Shown here piece after piece: positions 21,644 through 31,231 of a DNA stretch of 64,000 nt (the stretch's first letter is position 1; each line of letters begins with the position of its first letter). Location: the NCBI GenBank assembly GCA_001602455.1, contig CP012157.1:1669733-1733732 (forward strand), in the 5' to 3' direction. This stretch comes from Betaproteobacteria bacterium UKL13-2. Lineage in GTDB: Bacteria > Pseudomonadota > Gammaproteobacteria > Burkholderiales > Usitatibacteraceae. The translations under genes and the position numbers were made by a program. Under the pieces are notes generated by a model that had not been told where the DNA came from, searched no databases, and was given only the letters and a program-made list of their open reading frames with translations.

Positions 21644-23002
21644 ATGTCCACAAAACCGGCAACAAAACTGGCAACAAAAAAACCGACCCTGACGCTTGCC
21701 AAACCCGTCGCGAAGCGTGGCGATGAGGCGACGAGCCCCAGCACGGGTAGGAGCCATTCAACACGTGCCAAACAAGCGGCGCGCCGTGATGGGCGCGAGC
21801 TGCCGATTGTGCGCGGAAAGGTTAAGGACCCGCTGATCGCCGCGACGCCAACGGAATCTTCCGCTGCGAAAGACTATCGATCAAAGTCGCAGAATTCGCT
21901 GCGGTCGCCGGGCAAGTTCGGCGAACGAGTGGATGGAAGACCCGTCGCAGGAAGACCCGTCGCAGGAAAACCCATCGCAGGAAAACCCGTCGGCGGCCAT
22001 GAACGCACTGAACACGGAGGGGGAGGGCGTAGCGGCGCGGCACCGCGTGGTGCGGAAAGTCCTCGGGCATTTGTCCCACGTCCAGCCGGGCGACGATCGA
22101 CCGGAATGGGGGGCGACGGCACTTCCGGTGCCGCACCGAGGGGAGATCGTGCCCAGGTTGCGCGTATCGATGGCAGGACCGGTCGCTACGATGGTAAACG
22201 CGATAACAGACCGGTTGCCAAGACCATACCCGCCCCAGCGTCGGCCCCGCCTGCTACGCCCGCTCGCGAACCAGATGGCATGATTCGAGTCTCCAAACTG
22301 TTGTCGGAACAAGGCCTTTGTTCGCGCCGTGAAGCAGACAGCTACATCGCTCGCGGCTGGGTATGGGCGGACGGTGAACGTGTCACCGAGCTTGGCACGC
22401 GTGTATTGCCGACGGCCAAGCTGACGCTAGACCAACACGCCGCGATGATGCAGGATCAGCGCGTCACAATCTTGCTCAACAAACCCATCGGGTATGTCTC
22501 CGGTCAGGCGGAAGATGGTTACCAGCCGGCCAGTGTGCTCATTACCGCCGAGACACAGCTTGAGACGGACACGGAACGCTTTCAGCACATCAATCGTCGT
22601 GGCTTGGCGCCGGCCGGGCGGCTCGATATTGATTCCACCGGACTACTGGTGTTGACGCAGGATGGGCGCATCGCCAAGCAACTGGTTGGAGAAAACAGCC
22701 CAGTCGAAAAAGAATACCTTGTTCGTGTGGAGGGCAAACTCGCGCCCGGTGACTTGGAACGCTTGCGACACGGCCTCGAACTCGACGGCGAGGCGCTAAA
22801 GCCCGCCAAGGTGAAATGGCAAAACGCCGACCAACTCAATTTCATTTTGCAAGAAGGCAAAAAGCGCCAGATACGACGGATGTGCGAGATGGTGGGCTTA
22901 AAGGTGGTCGGCTTAAAACGCATCCGCATCGGCCACGTATTACTGGGTGACTTGCCACCAGGTAAATGGCGGTTTCTGCGCGGCAATGAGTCTTTCTTAT
23001 AA
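21644..23002 (+). CDS. RluF/RluB-type 23S rRNA pseudouridine synthase with long repetitive N-terminal extension
   Basis: The C-terminal half carries an S4 RNA-binding domain (MIRVSKLLSEQGLCSRREAD) and a RsuA-type pseudouridine synthase domain with the catalytic aspartate in APAGRLDIDSTGLLVL and the later block FILQEGKKRQIRRMCEMVGL. It isomerises a uridine in 23S rRNA; RluF is the closest guess by motif, but RluB is possible. About 200 residues precede the S4 domain, basic and low in complexity, with GRPVAGRPVAGKPIAGKPVG coded by four 15-bp tandem repeats at 21936-21995. An ATG at 21644 is preferred to one at 21554, which would add a hydrophobic, non-conserved stretch. Confidence 0.85.
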   Translation: MSTKPATKLATKKPTLTLAKPVAKRGDEATSPSTGRSHSTRAKQAARRDGRELPIVRGKVKDPLIAATPTESSAAKDYRSKSQNSLRSPGKFGERVDGRPVAGRPVAGKPIAGKPVGGHERTEHGGGGRSGAAPRGAESPRAFVPRPAGRRSTGMGGDGTSGAAPRGDRAQVARIDGRTGRYDGKRDNRPVAKTIPAPASAPPATPAREPDGMIRVSKLLSEQGLCSRREADSYIARGWVWADGERVTELGTRVLPTAKLTLDQHAAMMQDQRVTILLNKPIGYVSGQAEDGYQPASVLITAETQLETDTERFQHINRRGLAPAGRLDIDSTGLLVLTQDGRIAKQLVGENSPVEKEYLVRVEGKLAPGDLERLRHGLELDGEALKPAKVKWQNADQLNFILQEGKKRQIRRMCEMVGLKVVGLKRIRIGHVLLGDLPPGKWRFLRGNESFL

Positions 23003-23136
23003 AGTGGATTCACCAGTGGTTAACCAGTGCCACGCCAATCATCGCGCTCGTCAAGTGACAAACATATAATTCGCCCCTTCATTTCACAACCTCGCTTCTG
23101 TCCAGTTTCTGACCAACAAGCGCCCAGAGAGCCAAC

Positions 23137-25416
23137 ATGAAATTTCGTTTTCCCATCGTCATCATCGACGAAGACTTCCGCTCCGAGAACACCTCCGGCT
23201 TGGGCATTCGCGCACTTGCGGCCGCCATCGAAGCTGAGGGTATGGAAATATTGGGGGTGACCAGTTACGGTGACCTGTCCCAATTTGCGCAACAGCAGAG
23301 TCGGGCCTCTGCGTTTATTTTGTCGATTGATGACGAAGAATTCACGCCGGGGCCGGAGCTCGATCCGGCGGTCTTAAACCTGCGTGCGTTTATCGAAGAG
23401 ATCCGCTTCAAAAACGCTGATATCCCGATCTACCTATACGGTGAAACCAAAACATCGCGCCATCTACCTAATGATGTGCTGCGCGAGTTGCACGGCTTTA
23501 TTCATATGTTTGAAGATACGCCCGAGTTTGTGGCTCGACACATCATCCGTGAGGCGAAGTCTTATCTTGATGGTTTGGCTCCGCCATTTTTTCGTGCGCT
23601 CGTTCACTACGCGCAGGACGGTTCCTACTCTTGGCATTGTCCCGGCCACTCCGGTGGTGTAGCCTTTTTGAAATCGCCGATCGGGCAAATGTTCCACCAG
23701 TTTTTTGGTGAGAACATGTTACGGGCAGACGTGTGTAATGCGGTGGAAGAGTTGGGTCAGTTGCTCGACCACACCGGGCCGGTGGCGGCGTCGGAACGTA
23801 ACGCAGCGCGTATCTTTAATGCCGATCACTGCTTCTTTGTCACCAATGGCACATCAACCTCAAACAAGATGGTGTGGCACGCCAATGTGGCATCAGGCGA
23901 TACAGTCATCGTTGATCGCAACTGCCATAAGTCGATCCTGCACGCGATCATTATGACGGGTGCAAACCCGGTGTTCCTGATGCCCACGCGTAACCATTTA
24001 GGCATCATCGGTCCGATCCCGCTATCCGAGTTTTCGCCAGAAGCCATTCAGCGCAAGATCGACGCGAATCCATTTATTACCGACAAGACCGCCAAGCCGC
24101 GTATCCTCACCATCACCCAATCGACCTATGACGGCGTGTTGTACAACGTCGAAATGTTGAAGGACTCGCTGGGAAGTCGTGTTGAGACATTGCACTTTGA
24201 TGAAGCGTGGTTGCCGCACGCCACGTTCCATCCTTTCTATAAAGATATGCACGCCATTGGCGATGTCAACAATGGTCGCCCACGTTGTAAAGACGCGGTA
24301 ATTTTTGCCACGCACTCAACACACAAGTTGCTGGCGGGTATTTCGCAGGCATCACAAATTCTGGTGCAAGAATCCGAGACCGTGAAGCTCGACCGCACGC
24401 GCTTTAACGAAGCCTATTTGATGCATACCTCGACCAGCCCGCAGTACGCCATCATCGCTTCGTGCGACGTGGCCGCCGCGATGATGGAGCCACCCGGCGG
24501 CACCGCGTTGGTGGAAGAGTCGATTGCCGAGGCGCTCGACTTCCGTCGCGCCATGCGCAAGGTCGATGACGATTTTGGCAAAGACTGGTGGTTCAAAGTC
24601 TGGGGGCCGGACAAATTGGCCGATGAAGGTGTCGGTAGTCGTGAACAGTGGATGCTGAAGGCAAATGAGAAGTGGCACGGCTTCGGCAACCTCGCGCCGA
24701 ATTTCAATCTGCTTGATCCGATCAAATCGACCATCATTACGCCGGGGCTTGACGTCTCCGGCAAGTTTGCGAAGAGCGGTATTCCAGCATCGATTGTCAC
24801 CAAGTTTCTTGCTGAGCACGGCGTCATTGTCGAAAAGACGGGGCTCTATTCGTTCTTCATCATGTTCACCATCGGCATCACCAAGGGTCGCTGGAATACG
24901 CTGCTCACTGCGTTGCAGCAGTTCAAGGATGATTACGATCGTAACCAACCGATGTGGAAAATCCTGCCGGAGTTTGTCGCCACCCAGCCGCAATACGAAC
25001 GTGTTGGGTTGCGTGATCTCTGCCAGCAAATTCACGACATGTACAAAGCACACGACATCGCGCGGCTGACCACCGAGATGTATACCTCGGATATGCAGCC
25101 GGCCATGAAGCCCGCTGATGCATTCGCCAAGATGGCGCACCGCGAACTCGATCGTGTGCCGATTGATGATCTCGAAGGGCGTATCACCGGCATTTTATTG
25201 ACGCCGTATCCGCCGGGTATTCCACTGCTGATTCCGGGCGAGCGATTCAACAAGACCATCGTCCAGTATTTGAAATTTGCGCGTGATTTCAACGCTCGCT
25301 TCCCTGGCTTTGAGACCGACATTCACGGATTGGTGGAAGACGAGGTCGATGGCGAGTTGCGTTACTTCGTGGACTGCGTGCGCGTACAACCGGAGAAGTC
25401 TCGAATGCAGAAGTAG
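23137..25416 (+). CDS. Orn/Lys/Arg decarboxylase (AdiA-like, PLP-dependent)
   Basis: The 759-residue enzyme has the three-domain layout of inducible basic amino acid decarboxylases: an N-terminal wing domain (about 1-130, receiver-like), a fold-type I PLP domain and a C-terminal domain. The PLP lysine is in ATHSTHKLLAG (about residue 397), preceded by the family blocks SWHCPGHSGGVAF, FFVTNGTSTSNKMVWHA and HFDEAWLPHATFHPF. Length (AdiA about 755, LdcI about 715) leans to arginine decarboxylase, but substrate cannot be decided from sequence. Such enzymes consume protons and make agmatine or cadaverine. It stands alone; about 830 bp of repeats and riboswitch follow. Confidence 0.85.
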   Translation: MKFRFPIVIIDEDFRSENTSGLGIRALAAAIEAEGMEILGVTSYGDLSQFAQQQSRASAFILSIDDEEFTPGPELDPAVLNLRAFIEEIRFKNADIPIYLYGETKTSRHLPNDVLRELHGFIHMFEDTPEFVARHIIREAKSYLDGLAPPFFRALVHYAQDGSYSWHCPGHSGGVAFLKSPIGQMFHQFFGENMLRADVCNAVEELGQLLDHTGPVAASERNAARIFNADHCFFVTNGTSTSNKMVWHANVASGDTVIVDRNCHKSILHAIIMTGANPVFLMPTRNHLGIIGPIPLSEFSPEAIQRKIDANPFITDKTAKPRILTITQSTYDGVLYNVEMLKDSLGSRVETLHFDEAWLPHATFHPFYKDMHAIGDVNNGRPRCKDAVIFATHSTHKLLAGISQASQILVQESETVKLDRTRFNEAYLMHTSTSPQYAIIASCDVAAAMMEPPGGTALVEESIAEALDFRRAMRKVDDDFGKDWWFKVWGPDKLADEGVGSREQWMLKANEKWHGFGNLAPNFNLLDPIKSTIITPGLDVSGKFAKSGIPASIVTKFLAEHGVIVEKTGLYSFFIMFTIGITKGRWNTLLTALQQFKDDYDRNQPMWKILPEFVATQPQYERVGLRDLCQQIHDMYKAHDIARLTTEMYTSDMQPAMKPADAFAKMAHRELDRVPIDDLEGRITGILLTPYPPGIPLLIPGERFNKTIVQYLKFARDFNARFPGFETDIHGLVEDEVDGELRYFVDCVRVQPEKSRMQK

Positions 25417-25535
25417 TAGCGAAGGCAAAGCCCCAAGCGCTCGCCGTTGAAGACGACGAGGCCATGCTCGATTGGTTCGAGGTAATCCGTATCTCCGTTT
25501 GCCCCCCCGCGTATAAAACGTCGCGATGAGAAGCT

Positions 25536-25603
25536 GGCGGTCTAAAGATTCAAGTGCAACACCCCATTTCATGAAATTGTTGCACTTGGAACTTGAGAGC
25601 GCC
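25536..25603. repeat. 26-bp inverted repeat, possible insertion-sequence end remnant
   Basis: Arms 25536-25561 and 25578-25603 are complementary at 22 of 26 positions, both reading outward from TGTTGCACTTG. The 16-bp spacer contains the perfect palindrome ATTTCATGAAAT (25566-25577). The arms resemble terminal inverted repeats of IS30-like elements, as far as I can recall, but no transposase is present. It could also act as a terminator for the decarboxylase gene. Otherwise 25417-25690 shows no gene. Confidence 0.45.
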
Positions 25604-25693
25604 GCTCCCGAAAATGAAACTCGCCATTCCACGGACAACTTCGGCAAGAAATGCTTGGAAATGCCCGCCAATAGGTGACTTTTGCCTTTTGGG

Positions 25694-25820
25694 CACTTCT
25701 ATAAACCTGCTGCGTGGGCGAATTTCGCGCCTGCGATGTTCGCCGTACACTGGGTACGTGTCCCGTGTTTGCCAAACCCGTTGGCACGAACTTCGCCCGC
25801 TCGCGACGGTTTCGAGAAAT
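25694..25820. repeat. Dispersed hairpin family 1, copy A
   Basis: This element is a long imperfect palindrome: GGGCGAA pairs with TTCGCCC, AACC with GGTT, around a core CGCCGTACAC-N3-GTACGTGTCC at 25741-25763. The same 23-bp core occurs at 26139-26161 and 35498-35520 with different but still complementary outer arms. A short open frame crosses it but has no recognisable product. Confidence 0.6.
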
Positions 25821-25895
25821 TCCCTTTTGTTCAAGCGCACTTAATTCCGAACTATGAAACCCTTCTATCAGCTAAAATGCCGAGGCTTTCACGTC

Positions 25896-26075
25896 GTGTG
25901 GGAGAGCGCTGCCGCAATTGAGCAGCCGCCGAAGGCGTAATCACCCGAAATCGCTCAGGTACCGAGAACCACACAGACGGGCAACTCTGGAGAGAGGTCG
26001 CAGATGTCATGCGGCCCGCCGAAGGTGATACCGGATCTGCTACCCGGGAAACTCTCAGGCACCAAGGACAGAGGG
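25896..26075 (+). ncRNA. Tandem glycine riboswitch upstream of gcvT
   Basis: Two glycine aptamers lie back to back. The first contains GTGTGGGAGAGCGCTG, GCCGCCGAAGGCGTAA and CTCAGGTACCGAGAACCACA; the second contains CTCTGGAGAG, CCGCCGAAGGTGATA and CTCTCAGGCACCAAGGACAG, all hallmarks of the gcvT RNA motif. The P1 helix of the second aptamer is formed by CTCTG near 25986 and CAGAG ending near 26073. The gcvT-gcvH-gcvP genes follow, as expected for a glycine-activated cleavage system. The leader from the aptamer end to the gcvT ATG is unusually long (about 170 nt) and contains repeat copy B. Confidence 0.93.
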
Positions 26076-26077
26076 GA

Positions 26078-26220
26078 CCCTGCGCACGGTAAGGTGACTT
26101 CACCTGCTGTGCAGCGCGGGATCGCCGTCTGCGGTGCTCGCCGTACACTCCGTACGTGTCCGCTCCTCAACGGCGCCCCGCGCTGCTCGCGACGGTGCCG
26201 ACACCTTTCGGTGCGCAGGG
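26078..26220. repeat. Dispersed hairpin family 1, copy B, within the gcvT leader
   Basis: The base of this palindrome is CCCTGCGCAC (26078-26087) pairing with GTGCGCAGGG (26211-26220); inside are AAGGTG/CACCTT and CAGCGCGGG/CCCGCGCTG, with the family core CGCCGTACAC-N3-GTACGTGTCC at 26139-26161. It lies exactly between the riboswitch and the gcvT ribosome-binding site, so it is transcribed into the leader. Confidence 0.6.
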
Positions 26221-26245
26221 GTCATCTACCAAGGACCCTCTAATA

Positions 26246-27328
26246 ATGCTTAAACGCACCCCTCTTTTTGACACCCACCTCGCCTGCAACGCGAAGATGG
26301 TCGACTTTGGCGGCTGGGAAATGCCACTGCACTACGGCAGCCAAATTGAAGAACACCACCACGTTCGGCGTCACGCCGGGATGTTCGATGTCTCACATAT
26401 GCTCAACGTCGATATCGAGGGAGCTGACGTGCGCGGTTTTTTGCGTACGCTCGTCGCCAATAACGTGGATAAGTTACAAACGCCGGGCAAGGCGTTGTAC
26501 TCCTGCATGCTGAATCCCGACGGCGGCGTGATCGATGATCTCATCATCTATTTTTTGAGTGAGTCTCACTTTCGTATCGTCGTGAATGCGGGTACTGCAG
26601 AGAAGGACGTTGCGTGGATGCAGCAACAAGCCTCCGCGACACATCCGGACTTAACCATCACGCCACGGCGTGACCTTGGCATGATCGCGGTGCAGGGTCC
26701 CGCTGCGCGTGAGGCGGTGTGGTCGGTATGGCCGCAACACCGCACGGCAAGTGAGAATCTGATCGCCTTCGCGGCACTCGTGGAAGGTGATGTCATGATT
26801 GCGCGCACCGGCTACACCGGCGAAGACGGCTTTGAGATTGTGTTGCCGGCTACTGATGCGCCAGCGTTCTGGGCTGCGCTGAAGGTGGCAGGGGTGGCAC
26901 CAGCCGGTCTCGGCGCACGCGATACATTGCGTCTTGAGGCTGGCATGAATCTCTATGGCAACGACATGGACGAAACTGTTTCGCCGCTCGATGCCGGATT
27001 GGCATGGACAGTGGACTTGAAAACGCCCCGCCCCTTTATCGGCCGCGATGTGTTGGAGGCCAATGGTAAACAACGCAACTTCGTCGGTTTGAAACTGCTG
27101 GACCGAGGCGTGTTACGCGCCCACATGCAAGTTGTCACCCCGCACGGTGACGGTGAAATCACCAGCGGTACACACTCACCGACGCTTGGTTTTTCGGTCG
27201 CCATGGCGCGCGTGCCTGTCGCGGTTGCGGTTGGCGATACGGTTAACGTCGATATTCGTGGCAAATTGATGCCGGCACTGGTCGTCAAAATGCCGTTTGT
27301 ACGCAACGGCAAAGCCCTCATTTCCTAA
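26246..27328 (+). CDS. gcvT: Glycine cleavage system T protein (aminomethyltransferase)
   Basis: GcvT transfers the methylene group from aminomethyl-lipoyl-H protein to tetrahydrofolate, releasing ammonia. The 360-residue protein begins [20 protein letters not shown] with the folate-domain block [20 protein letters not shown], and continues with [35 protein letters not shown] and [11 protein letters not shown]. The frame stays open upstream through the leader, but ATG 26246 with AAGGA about 10 nt before it fits the family start. The ribosome-binding site may be sequestered by GGGTC upstream. First gene of gcvTHP, controlled by the glycine riboswitch. Confidence 0.96.
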   Translation: MLKRTPLFDTHLACNAKMVDFGGWEMPLHYGSQIEEHHHVRRHAGMFDVSHMLNVDIEGADVRGFLRTLVANNVDKLQTPGKALYSCMLNPDGGVIDDLIIYFLSESHFRIVVNAGTAEKDVAWMQQQASATHPDLTITPRRDLGMIAVQGPAAREAVWSVWPQHRTASENLIAFAALVEGDVMIARTGYTGEDGFEIVLPATDAPAFWAALKVAGVAPAGLGARDTLRLEAGMNLYGNDMDETVSPLDAGLAWTVDLKTPRPFIGRDVLEANGKQRNFVGLKLLDRGVLRAHMQVVTPHGDGEITSGTHSPTLGFSVAMARVPVAVAVGDTVNVDIRGKLMPALVVKMPFVRNGKALIS

Positions 27329-27365
27329 TCCTGCAACCACTTCATTCATTTTCTCTGGAGACCCC

Positions 27366-27749
27366 ATGAACATCCCAGCTAATCTCAAATACACCAAAAG
27401 CCACGAATGGATCCGCTTGGAGGCCGACGGCACGCTCACTATTGGCATTACCGATCCTGCCCAAGAGATGTTGGGCGATTTGGTGTTTGTCGGCGATGTC
27501 AAGGTGGGGCAGACCCTGAGTGCGGGTGACACCGCAGGCGTGGTCGAGTCAGTGAAAGCGGCATCCGACATTTATGCGCCGGTCAACGGTGAAGTCACCG
27601 AATTCAATGGCGAGCTTGACGCCGCACCGGAGGCACTTAACGGCGCGCCGTACGACAATTGGATTTTCAAAATGAAACCCGCCAATGTAGAAGACCTCGC
27701 CAAGCTGCTCGATGCAGCCGCCTATCAAACGGTTGCCACCGCTGGTTAA
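27366..27749 (+). CDS. gcvH: Glycine cleavage system H protein
   Basis: GcvH carries the lipoyl arm that shuttles the aminomethyl group between GcvP, GcvT and the dihydrolipoamide dehydrogenase. The 127-residue protein starts [20 protein letters not shown] and has the lipoylation site lysine in [10 protein letters not shown]. The ATG at 27366 follows CTGGAG by about 8 nt; an upstream ATG at 27297 is inside gcvT and is rejected. It lies 37 bp after gcvT and 9 bp before gcvP. Confidence 0.96.
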   Translation: MNIPANLKYTKSHEWIRLEADGTLTIGITDPAQEMLGDLVFVGDVKVGQTLSAGDTAGVVESVKAASDIYAPVNGEVTEFNGELDAAPEALNGAPYDNWIFKMKPANVEDLAKLLDAAAYQTVATAG

Positions 27750-27758
27750 TTAGGAGCC

Positions 27759-30650
27759 ATGATGAATTTGATGTCCCTCACAGAGCTGGCCGACGGCAGC
27801 GAATTTCACGCCCGCCATATTGGTCCGAACGAGGCTGACTTGGCATTGATGCTCAAGGTGGTTGGTGCTGCAACGCTGGATGACCTGATCGGCAAGATCG
27901 TGCCGAAACAAATTCTCAAACAAGGTTTGCTTGCGCTCAATGAGCCCCGTACGGAGCAAGATGTGCTGGCTGATCTCAAACGTATTGCGGCAAAAAATAA
28001 AGTCTTCAAATCATTTATCGGTCAGGGTTATTACGGCAACTACACGCCGGGCGTGATTCTGCGCAACATCCTGGAGAACCCGGCTTGGTATACCGCCTAC
28101 ACGCCGTATCAACCGGAAATTTCGCAGGGCAGGTTGGAAGCGTTGCTGAATTTTCAGACCATGGTTTGTGATCTGACCGGCATGGAGATTTCGAATTCAT
28201 CACTGCTGGATGAAGCCACCGCAGCAGCGGAAGCGATGACCTTGGCAAAGCGTTCGGCCAAATCAAAGTCGAACACCATCATCGTTGCGGGTGATTGTCA
28301 TCCGCAGACCATCGCGTTGATCAAAACCCGCGCCGAGCCGCTGGGCCTTGAGGTCAAGGTTGGGTTTGCACCAAAACTCATGGAGGAGAACGACTACTTT
28401 GGTGTGGTCGTGCAATATCCGTCAACGTCGGGCCAGATTCACGACATGGCGCCGTATGCCTCCGCAGCCCACGCCAAGGGCGCGTTGTTCATCGCTTGCG
28501 CCGATCTGCTTGCACTGACGCTGCTCAAGCCGCCGGGTGAGTGGGGTGCCGATATTGTGGTCGGCACGTCCCAGCGCTTTGGTGTGCCGTTTGGTTTTGG
28601 TGGTCCGCACGCGGCGTATCTGGCTTGTAAAGACGCATTCAAACGTTCGATGCCGGGTCGATTGGTCGGCGTGTCGGTGGATGCACAAGGCAACCGTGCC
28701 TTGCGCCTCGCGATGCAGACACGCGAACAACACATCCGCCGCGAGAAGGCGACATCAAACATTTGTACCGCCCAGGTTTTGCTTGCGGTGATGGCGAGTA
28801 TGTACGCGGTGTATCACGGGCCGCGTGGCTTGACCAAGATCGCGCGCCGTACGCATACGCTCACGGCGACGTTTGCCGCCGGGTTGGCGCAGCTCGGCTT
28901 TGAGGTCATCCCCGCGCACGTATTCGATACCATCACCGTTCGCGTCGGTGAGCGGCACAAACAAATTTTGGATGCAGCGCTTGCCCTTGAAATCAATCTG
29001 CGCGACTTCGCGGGGCAGCCTGTGGTGGGTGTTTCCTTCGATGAGACACATGGCGCGGGCGATGTTGAGCAACTGTTGTCTATTTTTGCGAGTGTCGCTG
29101 GCAAGCCCGCACCGAAGTTTGCCGATATCAAGGCGACCTCGATGATTCCAGAAACGCTGCAACGCACCTCGGCGTTTCTGACGCATCCAGTATTCAATAT
29201 GCATCATTCGGAAACCGAAATGCTGCGTTATATCCGCAGCCTCTCGGATAAAGACTTAGCACTTGATCGCACCATGATCCCGCTCGGCTCTTGCACCATG
29301 AAGCTCAACGCCACCACTGAGATGATTCCAGTGACATGGCCGGGATTTAATAGTGTCCATCCGTTTGCGCCGTTGGATCAAACGCTCGGCTACCAAGAAT
29401 TGACCTCAACACTCGAAGCTCAGCTTTGTGAAATCACCGGCTACGATGCCGTCTCGCTACAGCCCAACTCTGGTGCACAAGGCGAATACGCTGGCTTGTT
29501 GGCGATTCGTGCCTACCATCGCTCACGCGGCGAAGCTCATCGTGATGTTTGTTTGATCCCGTCCTCAGCACACGGCACCAACCCCGCCTCCGCACAGATG
29601 GTCGGGATGGAGGTCGTGGTGACGGCCTGTGATGAGCATGGCAATGTTGATGTGGCCGATCTGACGGCCAAAGCGGATCAATACAAAGATCGCCTCGCTG
29701 CATTGATGGTGACCTACCCGTCAACCCACGGCGTATTCGAAGACGCGATTAAAGAAATCTGCGCGATCATTCACGATCGTGGTGGTCAGGTTTATATGGA
29801 TGGTGCGAACTTAAACGCACTGGTGGGTGTGGCGCAACCGGGCAAATTTGGCTCCGATGTTTCCCATCTCAATTTGCACAAGACGTTTTGTATTCCCCAC
29901 GGCGGTGGTGGGCCGGGTGTCGGCCCAATTGGTGTCGGCAAACACCTCGCGCCGTTCCTGCCTGGACACCCGATGGCTACCGATAACACAGTAGGTCCGG
30001 TCAGTGCAGCACCGTTCGGTTCCGCATCGATTCTGCCGATCTCGTGGGCATACATCGCCATGATGGGCGCGTCGGGTTTGCGTCGTGCGACGGAGGTAGC
30101 CATTCTGAATGCCAACTATGTCGCGAAACGTTTAGCACCACACTATCCGGTGCTGTACTCGGGTAACGAAGGCTTGGTGGCGCACGAGTGTATTTTGGAT
30201 ATTCGTCCGCTGAAAGAAATTACGGGCATTAGCAACGAAGACATCGCCAAACGTTTGATCGACTTTGGCTTCCATGCGCCGACCATGAGTTTTCCGGTCG
30301 CGGGGACGTTGATGATCGAGCCGACCGAGTCCGAGTCGAAACAGGAGCTGGATCGTTTTTGTGATGCCATGATTCAGATTCGCCACGAGATACGTGCGGT
30401 GGAAGAAGGGCGCATCGACCGCGAAGATAATCCGCTCCGAAACGCACCACACACGGCGCAAATGCTGATGGCCGAAAACTGGGTGCACGACTACACGCGT
30501 GAAGCGGCGGCTTATCCGGTGCCGCGCTTGAAAGCAAACAAATACTGGGTGCCAGTGGCGCGGGTCGATAACGTCTATGGCGACCGAAATTTGGTTTGTT
30601 CGTGTCCGCCGCTGGAAGACTACATCGCTGAGGCCGCCCCAGTCTTGTGA
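27759..30650 (+). CDS. gcvP: Glycine dehydrogenase (decarboxylating), P protein
   Basis: GcvP is the PLP enzyme that decarboxylates glycine and transfers the aminomethyl group to lipoyl-GcvH. The 963-residue protein is the fused, homodimeric type, with an N-terminal half ([39 protein letters not shown]) and a C-terminal half carrying the PLP lysine in [16 protein letters not shown] near residue 707. AGGAG lies just upstream of two adjacent ATG codons (27759, 27762). Its last 31 bp overlap the end of the convergent paiB-like gene. Confidence 0.97.
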   Translation: MMNLMSLTELADGSEFHARHIGPNEADLALMLKVVGAATLDDLIGKIVPKQILKQGLLALNEPRTEQDVLADLKRIAAKNKVFKSFIGQGYYGNYTPGVILRNILENPAWYTAYTPYQPEISQGRLEALLNFQTMVCDLTGMEISNSSLLDEATAAAEAMTLAKRSAKSKSNTIIVAGDCHPQTIALIKTRAEPLGLEVKVGFAPKLMEENDYFGVVVQYPSTSGQIHDMAPYASAAHAKGALFIACADLLALTLLKPPGEWGADIVVGTSQRFGVPFGFGGPHAAYLACKDAFKRSMPGRLVGVSVDAQGNRALRLAMQTREQHIRREKATSNICTAQVLLAVMASMYAVYHGPRGLTKIARRTHTLTATFAAGLAQLGFEVIPAHVFDTITVRVGERHKQILDAALALEINLRDFAGQPVVGVSFDETHGAGDVEQLLSIFASVAGKPAPKFADIKATSMIPETLQRTSAFLTHPVFNMHHSETEMLRYIRSLSDKDLALDRTMIPLGSCTMKLNATTEMIPVTWPGFNSVHPFAPLDQTLGYQELTSTLEAQLCEITGYDAVSLQPNSGAQGEYAGLLAIRAYHRSRGEAHRDVCLIPSSAHGTNPASAQMVGMEVVVTACDEHGNVDVADLTAKADQYKDRLAALMVTYPSTHGVFEDAIKEICAIIHDRGGQVYMDGANLNALVGVAQPGKFGSDVSHLNLHKTFCIPHGGGGPGVGPIGVGKHLAPFLPGHPMATDNTVGPVSAAPFGSASILPISWAYIAMMGASGLRRATEVAILNANYVAKRLAPHYPVLYSGNEGLVAHECILDIRPLKEITGISNEDIAKRLIDFGFHAPTMSFPVAGTLMIEPTESESKQELDRFCDAMIQIRHEIRAVEEGRIDREDNPLRNAPHTAQMLMAENWVHDYTREAAAYPVPRLKANKYWVPVARVDNVYGDRNLVCSCPPLEDYIAEAAPVL

Positions 30651-31228
30651 ACGGAAGCTAACCCGGCAGCAACACCGGCCCGGTCTGCTGCCGAACGGTT
30701 TTGGCTCATCTTCCACTTGCCCTCGATTCGCTCAACAGCAATTTCGATACCGACAATGGCTCTTGCGGTATTACGGATGTAGTCATCCGGCGCGTCGGTG
30801 ACTTTCCACGACTTACCAACGCTCGCTTCGTTACGCTCGGTCATGGCGCTCGCGTGAGCGTGAAACCATGCAAAATCGTCGATCGCGGTGAGTACTCCAT
30901 GCACATGTACCACGGCGTAGTTCCACGTTGGTACCACCTTGCCATGTTCGGCTTTACTCGCGTACCAAGACGGGGAGATGTAGGCGTGAGGCCCTTGAAA
31001 CACGGCCAGCACCGCCTTTCCATTGGCTGCCGACCAGATTGGATTGGCGCGCGCAACGTGCCCACGCATTGTGATTTGCCCGTCTGTGGCCTGATGCAGC
31101 ATCAACGGGATATGATCCGCCGCCAAACCGTCGGTTCCAAGGTGAACTAGGGTCGCCAACGGGTGTGTGCGAATGAGATCTTGCAGCACCTCGGCTCGGG
31201 TCTCCGCAAAATGCGTCGGCAAATACAT
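30620..31228 (-). CDS. PaiB-like FMN-binding negative transcriptional regulator family protein
   Basis: The 202-residue product belongs to the PaiB/FMN-binding split-barrel family ([62 protein letters not shown]). Bacillus PaiB is linked to repression of sporulation and protease genes and to polyamine acetylation; other members are of unknown role, so a regulatory function is not assured. It converges on gcvP with a 31-bp tail-to-tail overlap and lies just after glnS on the same strand, 3 bp from its stop, so co-transcription with glnS is likely. Confidence 0.82.
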   Translation of the reverse strand: MYLPTHFAETRAEVLQDLIRTHPLATLVHLGTDGLAADHIPLMLHQATDGQITMRGHVARANPIWSAANGKAVLAVFQGPHAYISPSWYASKAEHGKVVPTWNYAVVHVHGVLTAIDDFAWFHAHASAMTERNEASVGKSWKVTDAPDDYIRNTARAIVGIEIAVERIEGKWKMSQNRSAADRAGVAAGLASVHKTGAASAM

Positions 31229-31231
31229 GGC

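Noticed and set aside
24352-25140. 262-codon minus-strand frame opposite the decarboxylase
   Set aside because: It is fully antisense to a conserved PLP enzyme and has no family features.
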